A DNA stretch of 39,016 nt, from positions 1-39,016 of the forward strand of contig CAMAPQ010000016.1 in assembly GCA_945860125.1 (NCBI GenBank). The letters are read 5' to 3'. The translations under genes were made by a program, and so were the position numbers. This DNA is from Klebsiella pneumoniae. Lineage in GTDB: Bacteria > Pseudomonadota > Gammaproteobacteria > Pseudomonadales > CAMAPQ01. This document shows, piece by piece, positions 19,721-28,290 of this stretch. Every line of letters begins with the position of its first letter. Positions within the stretch are counted from its first letter, which is position 1. The notes under the pieces are model-generated. The model did not search any database. It was not told the origin of the DNA and worked only from the letters and a program-made list of their open reading frames with translations.

Positions 19721-20146
19721 TTACTCCTCCACCTTGTCAGCAACATATTGCTCAATAAGTGATAAATAAGGCGAAACATCTGTCATAAACTTAAACCCTA
19801 TCTGATACCCTCCTCCAGCCTGACTCAATACAGAATAAACAACTTCCCCCACAGCCTTTAGCGTCATTTTTTTGCCCTTATAAGCCACTGAGATCTCAAA
19901 ATATAATCGTTCAGCATTTTTAAAATTAACAGGCAGCTCTATCGATACACCGCCCACAGAAATATTGCACGCCCGCCCTGCTAGCTGTTCTTTTTTTTGT
20001 GTCACAACCCTTACTTTCCAACTACAGGCAGCACGTTTATTGATACGCTTTTGCTTTTGCTGGGCTTTAAGCTCTGCTTCTTTTGCTGTATCAACTTTTT
20101 TTGCATCTTGACCGTCCAAGATTGAAAAAAAGCCATCCTCACTCAT
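19721..20146 (-). CDS. PilZ-domain protein
   Basis: A PilZ domain occupies roughly residues 35-135. The c-di-GMP binding motif RxxxR is present as RINKR, and the second motif appears as NISVGGV (D/NxSxxG). The short N-terminal extension is Lys/Gln-rich. I chose the ATG at 20146 (141 aa), preceded by GGATG; a TTG at 20170 would add eight residues. It should be a c-di-GMP effector with both binding motifs intact. It follows another PilZ gene by about 36 bases, in the neighbourhood of a receiver-GGDEF gene. The target is unknown. Confidence 0.85.
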   Translation of the reverse strand: MSEDGFFSILDGQDAKKVDTAKEAELKAQQKQKRINKRAACSWKVRVVTQKKEQLAGRACNISVGGVSIELPVNFKNAERLYFEISVAYKGKKMTLKAVGEVVYSVLSQAGGGYQIGFKFMTDVSPYLSLIEQYVADKVEE

Positions 20147-20182
20147 ATAAACATCCGCAATAAAAAACAATCAAGGCAAATA

Positions 20183-20575
20183 TCATCCCAATTTATGGGC
20201 ACAATATTTTTGCCAGTGCTTAACAAGTAAGCGTTGAGGCAAAGATAAATGACGCCATTTCCCTCCCGTTTCATACATCCCTGTTCTTGAGCAAAACTTT
20301 GACCATACCGGCAAAACAGCTAATGTAACTTTTTCTTGACCATACTTTACATCTGGAAAATGAATTGTTAATTTCACCTCACTTTCCTGAACATTTTTAG
20401 GCTGATGACTTTCAATAGATTTTTCGCTGATCATTTTTAAGCCATCTTCATTCAAATCAATAACAATTCCTTCCATCGCACCATCAAAATGATCAGCCTC
20501 TCGAATAAACCGAATAGAAGCATTCACTCTATACCTTGGCGCCACTCTTTTTTCATCTGAACTTCTCTTAAGCAT
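20183..20575 (-). CDS. PilZ-domain protein, second copy
   Basis: This 130-aa protein has RVAPR near the N-terminus (the RxxxR motif) and DLNEDGLKM in place of DxSxxG, so the serine is replaced by asparagine. The beta-rich middle (VKLTIHFPDV, KVTLAVLPVWSKF) fits a PilZ barrel. A tail (MYETGGKWRHLSLPQRLLVK) carries an extra helix. AGGATG precedes the ATG. Binding of c-di-GMP is plausible but weaker evidence than for its neighbour. The two are probably cotranscribed, this one first. Confidence 0.78.
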   Translation of the reverse strand: MLKRSSDEKRVAPRYRVNASIRFIREADHFDGAMEGIVIDLNEDGLKMISEKSIESHQPKNVQESEVKLTIHFPDVKYGQEKVTLAVLPVWSKFCSRTGMYETGGKWRHLSLPQRLLVKHWQKYCAHKLG

Positions 20576-20802
20576 AAATCATCCTGTATACAAAACATAA
20601 GACATGAAAACAACCAAGAAAACAAACCACTACAAAAATATACCAAAAACAAGGAATAGCGTTTTTAAATAAAAAAATCACGACAAGCTGGTTTCAATAT
20701 CCTGAAAAATTATCCGTTTTATTCCGTAAAGTACAAAACATCCTAAGAGCAAATAAAAACTGCTCAAAATAAACAGTACGCAAAAAATCAAAAAGAAAAC
20801 CT

Positions 20803-22242
20803 TTGAAAAAAAAATTAGATACATCATTTGTCAGTTTAGTTTGTATTTTTAGTTTTTTCCCAATATTATTCGCAATTTTCTTGCCAGTAATTTCGATTAA
20901 AAAACAATCTAAAACCTCCCATTCTGAAGTAACGATTCAAGAAAAAAATAATACCCCAGTAAACTATAGGCCAACTGAACTAATTCCTAACGATGAATTT
21001 TTTCCTCACCTTTGGGCTCTGGGCTTACCGGATAAAAACAGCGAAAACACAACCAATACAACAAAACTAAATGCTAATAATACAGATATTGATGCACCAG
21101 AAGCTTGGCTCTCAAATATCAATCAAAGTGAAAACATGCCACAGAATGATACGCTCAATGAAGTTGTTGTAGCAGTGCTAGATACAGGAATTGATTATCA
21201 TCATCCAGATTTATTAGGCAGGATTTGGACTAACCCACGGGAAATAGTAAATGATGGAATAGATAATGATAATAATGGATATATAGATGATATACACGGC
21301 ATAGATACACTTAACCATAACACCAATCCTTTGGATATTAATGGGCATGGCACTCATATTGCCGGGATTATTGCAGCAAGCCAAAATAATGGAATAGGCG
21401 TTTGCGGCGTCGCTAGGCGCACAAAAATTATTGCTTGTAAATTTATGGAAAAAGAAGGGAATACAAGCGGTCTCGTAGAATGCCTTAATTATATTGTGCA
21501 ACTTAAAAAAAGTGGCATTAATATTGTTGCCACTAATAATGCATGGGGCGCTACTGGTTACGCACAGCAAGTTGCTGATGCAATTCTTGAACATGATAAA
21601 GCGGGCATTTTATTTGTCGGCGCAAGTGGGAATAAAGGCCTTAATTTAGACATGGAAGAATACTATCCTTACAGCTATCAAGCATGGCTACCAAACATTA
21701 TCACTGTCTCTTCTCACAACGAACAAGGAGATAGATCAAAATTCTCGAACTATGGAAGCAACATTAATATAAGCGCTCCAGGAGAAAATATTTTAAGCAC
21801 CATAAACGAGGGCAAGTACGGTACTAAAAATGGAACCTCACAAGCTTCTGCTTTTGTCTCAGGTGCAATTGCCTTTATCGCTGAAAACTACCCCACTATG
21901 CCTCACAACAATATCAAGCAATACTTACTTGACTCAAGCAAAGTCATCTATACAAATAATAATTCATTAAAAGCACTTTCCTTACCAAAAGGATATCCTA
22001 GCAATATCTATTATAGTGAGAAGCTAGATACTATTTCTAGCCATCCTGAGGAAGCTCACCTACAAATTACAAGCAGTAATAACAAGGAGGAAGCAGAATT
22101 AATTACACCACAAAAAAATGGTGGCTCACTTTCATGGATTTTCTATATAGCTATCGCTATTTTGAGAGTAACGCGCTTCGTCGTACGATTTATACCGCCT
22201 TCATCGCGACGCCTTGCTTGGGACAATTTGCGTAAGCCCTAA
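20803..22242 (+). CDS. Membrane-associated subtilisin-like serine protease (S8 family)
   Basis: This 479-aa protein has a complete catalytic triad: Asp127 (LDTGID), His182 (NGHGTHIAG) and Ser346 (NGTSQASAF), with the oxyanion Asn277 (GASGN). An Asp/Asn-rich loop (about 150-163, NDGIDNDNNGYID) is a likely calcium site. An N-terminal hydrophobic segment (about 9-32) is an uncleaved anchor or signal. A C-terminal hydrophobic stretch (about 445-466) is followed by an Arg-rich end, RFIPPSSRRLAWDNLRKP. The start is TTG at 20803, as no in-frame ATG lies near. The catalytic domain should face the periplasm or outside. The gene stands alone between divergent and codirectional neighbours. Confidence 0.88.
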   Translation: MKKKLDTSFVSLVCIFSFFPILFAIFLPVISIKKQSKTSHSEVTIQEKNNTPVNYRPTELIPNDEFFPHLWALGLPDKNSENTTNTTKLNANNTDIDAPEAWLSNINQSENMPQNDTLNEVVVAVLDTGIDYHHPDLLGRIWTNPREIVNDGIDNDNNGYIDDIHGIDTLNHNTNPLDINGHGTHIAGIIAASQNNGIGVCGVARRTKIIACKFMEKEGNTSGLVECLNYIVQLKKSGINIVATNNAWGATGYAQQVADAILEHDKAGILFVGASGNKGLNLDMEEYYPYSYQAWLPNIITVSSHNEQGDRSKFSNYGSNINISAPGENILSTINEGKYGTKNGTSQASAFVSGAIAFIAENYPTMPHNNIKQYLLDSSKVIYTNNNSLKALSLPKGYPSNIYYSEKLDTISSHPEEAHLQITSSNNKEEAELITPQKNGGSLSWIFYIAIAILRVTRFVVRFIPPSSRRLAWDNLRKP

Positions 22243-22388
22243 CTAAAAAAGAGAGAGAATCGCAAATAAGCACATCTAATTTTATAAGAAGAAAAAAAAG
22301 CAATAATCCTCTCGGCAAACGACATATTTAAAGCTATCTTTAAGCAGGGACAAATTCAGAAAAAAACCACTCTTTTAGGTTAAGCTGC

Positions 22389-23348
22389 ATGAGATATTTA
22401 TCGCCCTTACTGGGATATGCTTTGAAAGGACTCTACCAACCATTAGAGGTCATTGCTCGCTTCAAACACTTTACGGCGCCATTAGCAGGCGATGTTTCAA
22501 TCGTAAGAAATGTTTCTTACGCGGATCATCCTCTACAAACGTGCGATATCCTATTTCCAACTTCACCCTCACAATCACCAAGACCTGTTGTTTTAATTGC
22601 GCATGGAGGAAGTTGGATAGGAGGCGATAAAGTATTACTCTCCTGGGTTAGCCACCATATTGCGCTACAGGGATTTATTGTTATAAATATGAATTATCGG
22701 CTTGCTCCTCAGTATTTATATACAATGCAAGTCCAAGATATTGGACACTGTCTTAAATGGGCAGCCAAGCATATCTCAGAGTTTGGTGGAAACCATAAAC
22801 ATACCTTTCTTATGGGTGAAACATCAGGCGCGAACCTCGTTACATCATATGCAACGGCAATATCCTATCCTTATTTAAGAAATACTTTTCAGTTACCCTA
22901 CTGTATTCCCAGCGAATATCTTAAAGGTATCGTTTCTTACTTTGGTATTTTTGATCTTGAGCGTGGTATTTTTGCTAACCTGCCAATGATTTCTCACTTT
23001 TACGAGGCTTTTCTGGGCGGTAATCAGGAAAAAATAAGTGAGATGATTGAACTAGCAAGCCCCCTAAGATTTGCCCATTCTAGCCTACCCCCTGTGTTTA
23101 TTTCAGCGGGCGAAGCAGATCCTCTTTTTAGTCAATCCATTTTATTTGCCCGCAAACTAAGATCGCTTGACCATCACTACGTAACCTCTTTTCTTCAGAA
23201 AGAAGACCATCCAGACTGCCAGCACTTATTGCTTTATATGCAAAATAAGACGATGACAAAAGCCCTCAACGAAGGAATCCGCTTTATGAAACATTACTCT
23301 CAAAACAGTAAAAGCATACCCTCCTCCACCTCAACTGCGGTTGCCTAG
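22389..23348 (+). CDS. Alpha/beta hydrolase (carboxylesterase-like) with altered nucleophile motif
   Basis: This 319-aa protein has an alpha/beta-hydrolase fold. HGGSWIGGD (72-80) is the oxyanion loop of the HSL/esterase group. The nucleophile elbow reads GETSGANL (143-150), where GxSxG is expected: Thr145 sits at the serine position and Ser146 follows. The acid is probably Asp in AGEADPLF, and His candidates lie in EDHPDCQHL. Either the nucleophile has shifted or the enzyme is altered or inactive. The substrate is unknown. A membrane-protein gene follows after 58 bases on the same strand. Confidence 0.8.
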   Translation: MRYLSPLLGYALKGLYQPLEVIARFKHFTAPLAGDVSIVRNVSYADHPLQTCDILFPTSPSQSPRPVVLIAHGGSWIGGDKVLLSWVSHHIALQGFIVINMNYRLAPQYLYTMQVQDIGHCLKWAAKHISEFGGNHKHTFLMGETSGANLVTSYATAISYPYLRNTFQLPYCIPSEYLKGIVSYFGIFDLERGIFANLPMISHFYEAFLGGNQEKISEMIELASPLRFAHSSLPPVFISAGEADPLFSQSILFARKLRSLDHHYVTSFLQKEDHPDCQHLLLYMQNKTMTKALNEGIRFMKHYSQNSKSIPSSTSTAVA

Positions 23349-23406
23349 AAGGCTACCAGGATAAGCCTTATGATTTCTTATACTAAAATACCAACAGAGA
23401 AAACTT

Positions 23407-23730
23407 ATGCGGGCTGACGCTAAATCGATATTACGCGCTTCAGGAATTTATATTGCCTTTTCAATCATTTTTGTTGCCACCATTAAAACAGGAATGCTTG
23501 CTAAAGTTGGCCTAGCCGGAAACTATGGCATGGGTGCATTGTTAGCGCTTTTTTTGACATCGCTACTGCATGATCGCCACTATCTTCTTATAGGTGCTGC
23601 GTGGATATTATGTTTGCTCTCTAACAGCCCTGCTCTTGCAGAAAGAATGCACTACAGCATGGATGTGATGACTGCATCACTGATAGGTATCGTTACACTT
23701 CCTTTTGTGATCAAAATGATGGATAACTAG
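23407..23730 (+). CDS. Small multi-pass membrane protein of unknown function
   Basis: This 107-aa protein has about three to four hydrophobic segments (residues about 14-30, 40-56, 58-74 and 86-102) and a short Arg/Asp/Lys N-terminus. It has no motif I recognise. AGAGAAAAC precedes the ATG. It may be cotranscribed with the esterase-like gene upstream. Its end overlaps the next, convergent gene by four bases. Confidence 0.62.
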   Translation: MRADAKSILRASGIYIAFSIIFVATIKTGMLAKVGLAGNYGMGALLALFLTSLLHDRHYLLIGAAWILCLLSNSPALAERMHYSMDVMTASLIGIVTLPFVIKMMDN

Positions 23731-24491
23731 CTAACCTTTCCCATTAATTGATATGGATCTGGGATAGCATTAAAAACATTATGAATAAAGCTTCTTTCAT
23801 TCTCTAAAATCGTTTTCATAAAATGACTAGAAGAACCTAATGATTTTAGGGCACAAAAGCCTTTATCCATAAAAGCATATAGATGCGTAAGACCCGCGGC
23901 CCTAGCTGGCCCCTTTGCCAATTTAAAAGCACCAAAAATAACTTTGCTATTAATATAACGATCAATATTCTCTAGCAACATTTCAGTTAAAGCCAACTGG
24001 CGCATACGTAAATCTATTGTCCCTAGCGTGCGAAAAGCTTGAAGGTAACTCTCAGCATCAATAACACCAACATTCATTTTCTCAAAAAGGATATAAGCTA
24101 ATCCCTCATCTAACTCAGCGGTCAGTGTATTTAACTCAAGTGCAACTGCTGCTGTTCTCATTACATTTTCAGAAAAAACTCTCAAAGCAAGGGGGTAAGC
24201 GCGCTGAATATCACTTACAACAGTGGATAAATCGACACCACCGTAAACTTCAGAAAAAAGGAAATCAATAGCACAAGACTTCTGTGGATCACCAATCAAT
24301 ACTTCGTGACTTTTGCGAAAACGTTCGCGCTGCCAATGCTGAACAGCTGCCAACTGATCCTTTGTTACAGAACAAGAATGATGCTTTAAAAGTCCATAAC
24401 GATTAAGACAGTGCTGTATAACACTCGCAACATTAGCCGTCATTTTGGCTTCGCCAGAAGTTGCTCTGCCGTGCATGGACTGATTCAACAT
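23727..24491 (-). CDS. FFLEELY-type protein
   Basis: This 254-aa protein matches the gammaproteobacterial FFLEELY family in layout. DFLFSEVYGGVDLS replaces the name-giving FFLEELYGPxDFS, followed by IQRAYPLALRVF and VALELNTLTAELDEGLA. Later come a conserved helix KLAKGPARAAGLTHLYAFMDKGF, with the family GPAR motif, and a C-terminal FMKTILENERSFIHNVF. It is all-helical and soluble. The function is unknown. The first Met is kept, although an internal Met lies at residue 17. The recognition is from memory of the pattern. Confidence 0.7.
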   Translation of the reverse strand: MLNQSMHGRATSGEAKMTANVASVIQHCLNRYGLLKHHSCSVTKDQLAAVQHWQRERFRKSHEVLIGDPQKSCAIDFLFSEVYGGVDLSTVVSDIQRAYPLALRVFSENVMRTAAVALELNTLTAELDEGLAYILFEKMNVGVIDAESYLQAFRTLGTIDLRMRQLALTEMLLENIDRYINSKVIFGAFKLAKGPARAAGLTHLYAFMDKGFCALKSLGSSSHFMKTILENERSFIHNVFNAIPDPYQLMGKVS

Positions 24492-24710
24492 TTATAAAAC
24501 CTTTAACGCTTAAAAAGCTTAAAATAAAATTAAGGGTAGATAGTAAATAAAAACAAAGGTTTCAGCGAGCCTCTTTTTGTTGTTTTTTCTTTATTTATCA
24601 TAACAAAAATATAGTCATTATATGATGCGTGTTATTTTGATAGGCTTTGCAACTTACACTAAATAATACACTGCATTTTTTTTATTTATTTTTTAGGCTA
24701 CAATTCAATA

Positions 24711-24736
24711 TGTAACATTTTGTAACAGCGTGTAGC
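24711..24736. promoter_or_regulatory. Three TGTAAC-type direct repeats, 10-bp period, before the kinase gene
   Basis: TGTAAC at 24711, TGTAAC at 24721 and TGTAGC at 24731 lie in perfect 10-bp register, ending three bases before the ATG at 24740. Direct repeats spaced by one helix turn are the usual binding pattern of OmpR-family regulators, and GTAAC-N5-GTAAC is close to the CpxR box GTAAA-N5-GTAAA. The last copy occupies the place of the ribosome-binding site. I see no Shine-Dalgarno there. Confidence 0.55.
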
Positions 24737-24739
24737 ACC

Positions 24740-26158
24740 ATGATATTATTTGAACGTTTATTTAATAGAACCTTTTTGAGTATATTTAGTTACTCTCTTG
24801 CTTTGTGCTTTACGGCAATTATTGCAACAGCCAAATATGAAGAGTCTGCGGTATTAGAAAAAAAAATAACGCAGCAGAAAGCAAGTATTCAACTACATAT
24901 TGCCACAGCAGAAAATATCCTGATACAAGGTGGCATGGGCGCGCTTAATCATTGGTTATTAGCAGTAGAAAAAGAATTCCCAAGTAGATTTTATATCTTG
25001 AACGAACAATATAAAGACTTACTCAATCGAACACCGCCAATACAGATCGAGCCATTACAAGACCTATTTGAGAATCAACATGAATTTATAGAACCCTATC
25101 AAAAAAATGGCGTTATTATCGGTCATCAAATAAAAAATACTGATACTCAAAAAGTATCAATACTAGCGCTTATTATTCCTCAGCCTCAGCCACATTTTTT
25201 TGCAAGACGCACAAATGAGTTTTGGAATGTTTTAATATGGTCATTTATTATCTCATTACTATCTAGCGGATTAATTGCTTACTATTTAATCCTACCTATT
25301 CGTAAATTAAAAGATATTACACAACATCTTATTGAAGGCAATATTACGGTCAGACCGCCAAAATCCTTACAAAAAAGAACCGATGATATTGGGCAATTAG
25401 CGCGTGATTTTGATCGTCTTGCACATCAACTACAGGCATCTTGTGAAGCACAACAAAAACTACTCAAAGAAATTTCAAGAGAACTAAGATCACCGCTTGC
25501 ACGAATACAAGCTGCAGTAGAGCTTGCGCAACAACAAGCAGATCATACCTTGGCACGCGCCCTAACCCGTATTGGATATGAAGGAAAACGATTAGGTGCC
25601 CTCGTTGATCAATTATTAAAAATCCCAGAAATAAGTGGTGTTAATCGCCAACCTTTGAGAGAAAAATTAGAACTCTTAAATATTATTGATCAAGTTTCTG
25701 AGGAAGCAGGCTTTGCAGCACATCAAAGAAATATCAAAATAGAGATCGTCACGACGATCAAAAAAGCAACTGTCTGTACACGCGATAATCTTATTAAAAA
25801 TGCGCTAACACATGTCTTGCATAATGCAGTGGAACACACACCTAACGCCTCCTCGATCACCATTTTTTTAACCGAAGAAAAAACTTCGAGCGAAAATATA
25901 TTCTATGTTATTAAGGTAAAAGATGAAGGAAACGGCGTACAAGAACGCTATCTCTCTCAGATATTTACCTCATTCTTTCGAGTGGAAGAAAGTAAAAATC
26001 AAGGTAACCATACAGGACTGGGGCTTGCCATTGCTAAATCAGCGATTGAACAGCATGGCGGGTCTATTTTTGCTGAAAATACAAAACCCGGTTTTATGAT
26101 TACAATGAGAATTCCTGCTAAAAGCAAAATTGAATCAATCTCACTCATGACACGATAA
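24740..26158 (+). CDS. CpxA-like sensor histidine kinase lacking the phospho-acceptor histidine
   Basis: This 472-aa protein has membrane segments at about 11-30 and 162-184, a roughly 130-residue periplasmic domain, a HAMP domain (185-236), a dimerisation helix pair and an ATP-binding domain. The H-box reads EISRELRSPLARIQ, where the family has xSHELRxPLxR: Arg247 (codon AGA, 25478-25480) replaces the histidine. The ATP site keeps its N-box (HVLHNAVEHTP), G1 (DEGNG) and G2 (HTGLGLAIAKS), so nucleotide binding should survive. No regulator gene is adjacent. It is probably a pseudokinase or phosphatase-only sensor. It overlaps the nitroreductase gene tail-to-tail by 14 bases. Confidence 0.88.
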   Translation: MILFERLFNRTFLSIFSYSLALCFTAIIATAKYEESAVLEKKITQQKASIQLHIATAENILIQGGMGALNHWLLAVEKEFPSRFYILNEQYKDLLNRTPPIQIEPLQDLFENQHEFIEPYQKNGVIIGHQIKNTDTQKVSILALIIPQPQPHFFARRTNEFWNVLIWSFIISLLSSGLIAYYLILPIRKLKDITQHLIEGNITVRPPKSLQKRTDDIGQLARDFDRLAHQLQASCEAQQKLLKEISRELRSPLARIQAAVELAQQQADHTLARALTRIGYEGKRLGALVDQLLKIPEISGVNRQPLREKLELLNIIDQVSEEAGFAAHQRNIKIEIVTTIKKATVCTRDNLIKNALTHVLHNAVEHTPNASSITIFLTEEKTSSENIFYVIKVKDEGNGVQERYLSQIFTSFFRVEESKNQGNHTGLGLAIAKSAIEQHGGSIFAENTKPGFMITMRIPAKSKIESISLMTR

Positions 26159-26705
26159 AAGACGATATATCCAAACTATCTTTTCTTACTAATCTCTCTT
26201 TAGCTGTACCTATATATAAAAAAGCGATAATCTCGTCTTGCTCAGTTAAGCCTAATTCTTTTTTTACCAAAGTATCGTAGGCCATCTCTCCTGTTCGCCA
26301 CATACAACCAAATCCAAAAGCATGCAAAGCAAGCTGTATATTTTGAACACATGCGCCAACAGCAATTAGCTGTTCATTTCTAGGCACTTTACTGTGTTCA
26401 GTACAATGCGCAAAAACCATTAAAACTAATGGCGCACGCATTGGCATCTTAAGCATCCTATCTTGCTGATCTAAAGAAAGTGCTGTGTTTTTAGCCAAGG
26501 CCGCCTTTAAAAAAGTCTCCCCTAAAACAAGCCTGCCTTCTCCTTTAAAAATCTTAAATCGCCAAGGTCTAAGCTTGCCATGATCTGGCGCGGTAATGCC
26601 TGCCCCTAAGGCTTTTTTAAGCGTTAACTCACAAGGCGCTGGGTCAATTAATAATGGCGTAGATACTCTTGATAAAATACTTGAATAAAAATCAATTTCT
26701 TGCAT
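26145..26705 (-). CDS. Nitroreductase family protein (YdjA-like)
   Basis: This 186-aa protein has the length of the short FMN-dependent nitroreductases. ITAPDHGKLRPWRF matches MRAPDHKSMQPWHF of E. coli YdjA, and MRAPLVLMVFAHC, then VPRNEQLIAVGACVQNIQLA, then FGCMWRTG continue the alignment. The flavin-binding Arg and the WR(S/T)G motif are present. It probably reduces nitro or quinone compounds with NAD(P)H; the physiological substrate is unknown. It is a single minus-strand gene between the kinase and ppnN. Confidence 0.88.
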   Translation of the reverse strand: MQEIDFYSSILSRVSTPLLIDPAPCELTLKKALGAGITAPDHGKLRPWRFKIFKGEGRLVLGETFLKAALAKNTALSLDQQDRMLKMPMRAPLVLMVFAHCTEHSKVPRNEQLIAVGACVQNIQLALHAFGFGCMWRTGEMAYDTLVKKELGLTEQDEIIAFLYIGTAKERLVRKDSLDISSFIVS

Positions 26706-26840
26706 ATGATCGCGCCTTTTTCAACTAGGGGGATAACTTTAACCTGTTCTTCTGCATTAAACAGGATGTATATTAAATAGCCTACAATATAAAGTATCTT
26801 AAGTTAAATTATAAATTTTTAGTGTAAAGAGTAACGATAC

Positions 26841-28262
26841 ATGTCTCAATCTAATGATAAACACACTTGCATTGAACCTATCAAAGCAGAAGTACATCGC
26901 AAAGTATCCTATATCAGCATTGCGCCTGAAAAAGTAATGTCTGTTCTATCACCGCACGAAGTAGATCAGCTGGCAGGTCTTCATGAAACAAGCCTTTATC
27001 AAATGTTCAGGCAATGCGCATTAGCTGTATTAAATACGGGCAGCCAGCTAGATGATGCAAAAAAAAACCTGGAAGCGTATCGTGACTTTGATATTCAAAT
27101 TATTTCACAATCACGCGGTATTAAACTTGCGCTGACACAAGCACCTGAAACTGCTTTTGTCGATGGGCAGCTTATTCGTGGTATTAAAGAACACTTATTT
27201 TCAGTACTGCGTGATGCTGTGTATATCCATAAAGTCATTCAACACCATCCAGATCTTAATCTTATCGAAGGACCAGGCGTTACTAATGCTATTTTCCATA
27301 TCCTACGAAATGCGCAAGTACTACGCACAGGAACAGAAGATCAACTTGTTATCTGCTGGGGGGGACACTCTATTTCAAGAGTAGAGTATGAATACACTAA
27401 AAAAGTAGGCTACGAACTAGGTTTGAGAGGCTTAAATATTGGGACAGGTTGCGGACCGGGTGCTATGAAAGGGCCTATGAAAGGAGCCACAATAGGTCAT
27501 GCTAAACAACATACGGCAGGCCGCTATATTGGGCTAACAGAGCCTGACATTATTGCAGCAGAATCACCCAATCCAATGGTTAATGAACTTGTTATTCTCC
27601 CAGACATTGAAAAAAGACTAGAAGCTTTTGTAAGGCTTGCACACGGTATTATTGTCTTCCCAGGCGGGGCTGGCACATCAGAAGAAATACTCTATCTACT
27701 AGGGATTCTACTTCACCCTGATAACCAACATATTCCTTTCCCTTTAATTTTTTCAGCACCTGAATGCTCAAGACAGTACTTTGAGGAAATTGATGATTTT
27801 CTTGTGTCTTGCCTAGGTCCTACAGTAAGAGAACGCTATAGCATAGTGATCGGTGATGCAAAAGAAACAGCTCGACTAATGAAAAAAGGTATTCAAGAAG
27901 TTTTTGAATTTCGCAAACAACAAAAGGATGCTTACTATTTTAATTGGTTAATGCAAATACCTGCGGCCTTTCAAACACCTTTTGACCCTACTCATGAAAA
28001 TATGAAAGCACTCAAAATAGATAAAAATGGAACTATCTTTGATACAGCGGTGACTTTAAGAAAACTCTTTTCAGGTATTGTTGCTGGCAATGTAAAGGAG
28101 CCGGGCATTCGACGCATTGAGCAGTATGGACCCTATCAGCTGACAGGCGACCCTTCGATTATTAGCCATCTTGATAGACTATTACGGGCCTTTGCAGAAC
28201 AAGGGCGAATGAAGCTGAGCAAACAAACATACCAACCCTGCTACACCCTAAATCAGGGTTAG
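26841..28262 (+). CDS. ppnN: Nucleotide 5'-monophosphate nucleosidase PpnN (YgdH)
   Basis: This 473-aa protein is a LOG-family nucleosidase that splits purine and pyrimidine monophosphates into base and ribose 5-phosphate, controlled by (p)ppGpp in E. coli. The LOG signature PGGAGTSEE is present, and GTGCGPGAMKGPMKGA matches the phosphoribohydrolase loop. The N- and C-terminal domains typical of the long bacterial form are both retained; E. coli PpnN is about 454 aa. The ribosome site is modest (AGAGTAACG). A hairpin overlaps its stop codon. Confidence 0.93.
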   Translation: MSQSNDKHTCIEPIKAEVHRKVSYISIAPEKVMSVLSPHEVDQLAGLHETSLYQMFRQCALAVLNTGSQLDDAKKNLEAYRDFDIQIISQSRGIKLALTQAPETAFVDGQLIRGIKEHLFSVLRDAVYIHKVIQHHPDLNLIEGPGVTNAIFHILRNAQVLRTGTEDQLVICWGGHSISRVEYEYTKKVGYELGLRGLNIGTGCGPGAMKGPMKGATIGHAKQHTAGRYIGLTEPDIIAAESPNPMVNELVILPDIEKRLEAFVRLAHGIIVFPGGAGTSEEILYLLGILLHPDNQHIPFPLIFSAPECSRQYFEEIDDFLVSCLGPTVRERYSIVIGDAKETARLMKKGIQEVFEFRKQQKDAYYFNWLMQIPAAFQTPFDPTHENMKALKIDKNGTIFDTAVTLRKLFSGIVAGNVKEPGIRRIEQYGPYQLTGDPSIISHLDRLLRAFAEQGRMKLSKQTYQPCYTLNQG

Positions 28263-28271
28263 GAGGGTTGG
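28232..28271. terminator. Nested hairpin between ppnN and htpX (possible bidirectional terminator)
   Basis: The outer arms CCAACCCT / AGGGTTGG (28232-28239 with 28264-28271) enclose an inner stem ACCCT / AGGGT (28245-28249 with 28255-28259). It covers the ppnN stop (TAG, 28260-28262) and lies 20 bases before the htpX end. A T-rich stretch begins about 16 bases on, so the termination signal is not ideal. Confidence 0.45.
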
Positions 28272-28272
28272 C

Positions 28273-28281
28273 TTATCCACA
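28273..28281 (+). promoter_or_regulatory. Perfect DnaA box downstream of htpX
   Basis: TTATCCACA, the consensus 9-mer, lies in the 28-base gap between the ends of ppnN and htpX. With the pair near 29365 it makes three DnaA-box-like sites flanking htpX. Confidence 0.5.
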
Positions 28282-28290
28282 GAACATTTT

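Noticed and set aside
21214-21594. Minus-strand ORF inside the subtilase gene
   Set aside because: It lies across the catalytic Asp/His region of an intact protease, has no family match and is Cys/Ile-rich as expected for antisense of such sequence.
23340-23385. Terminator after the esterase gene (AAGGCT / AGCCTT)
   Set aside because: The stem is only six pairs with a nine-base loop and no T-run follows.
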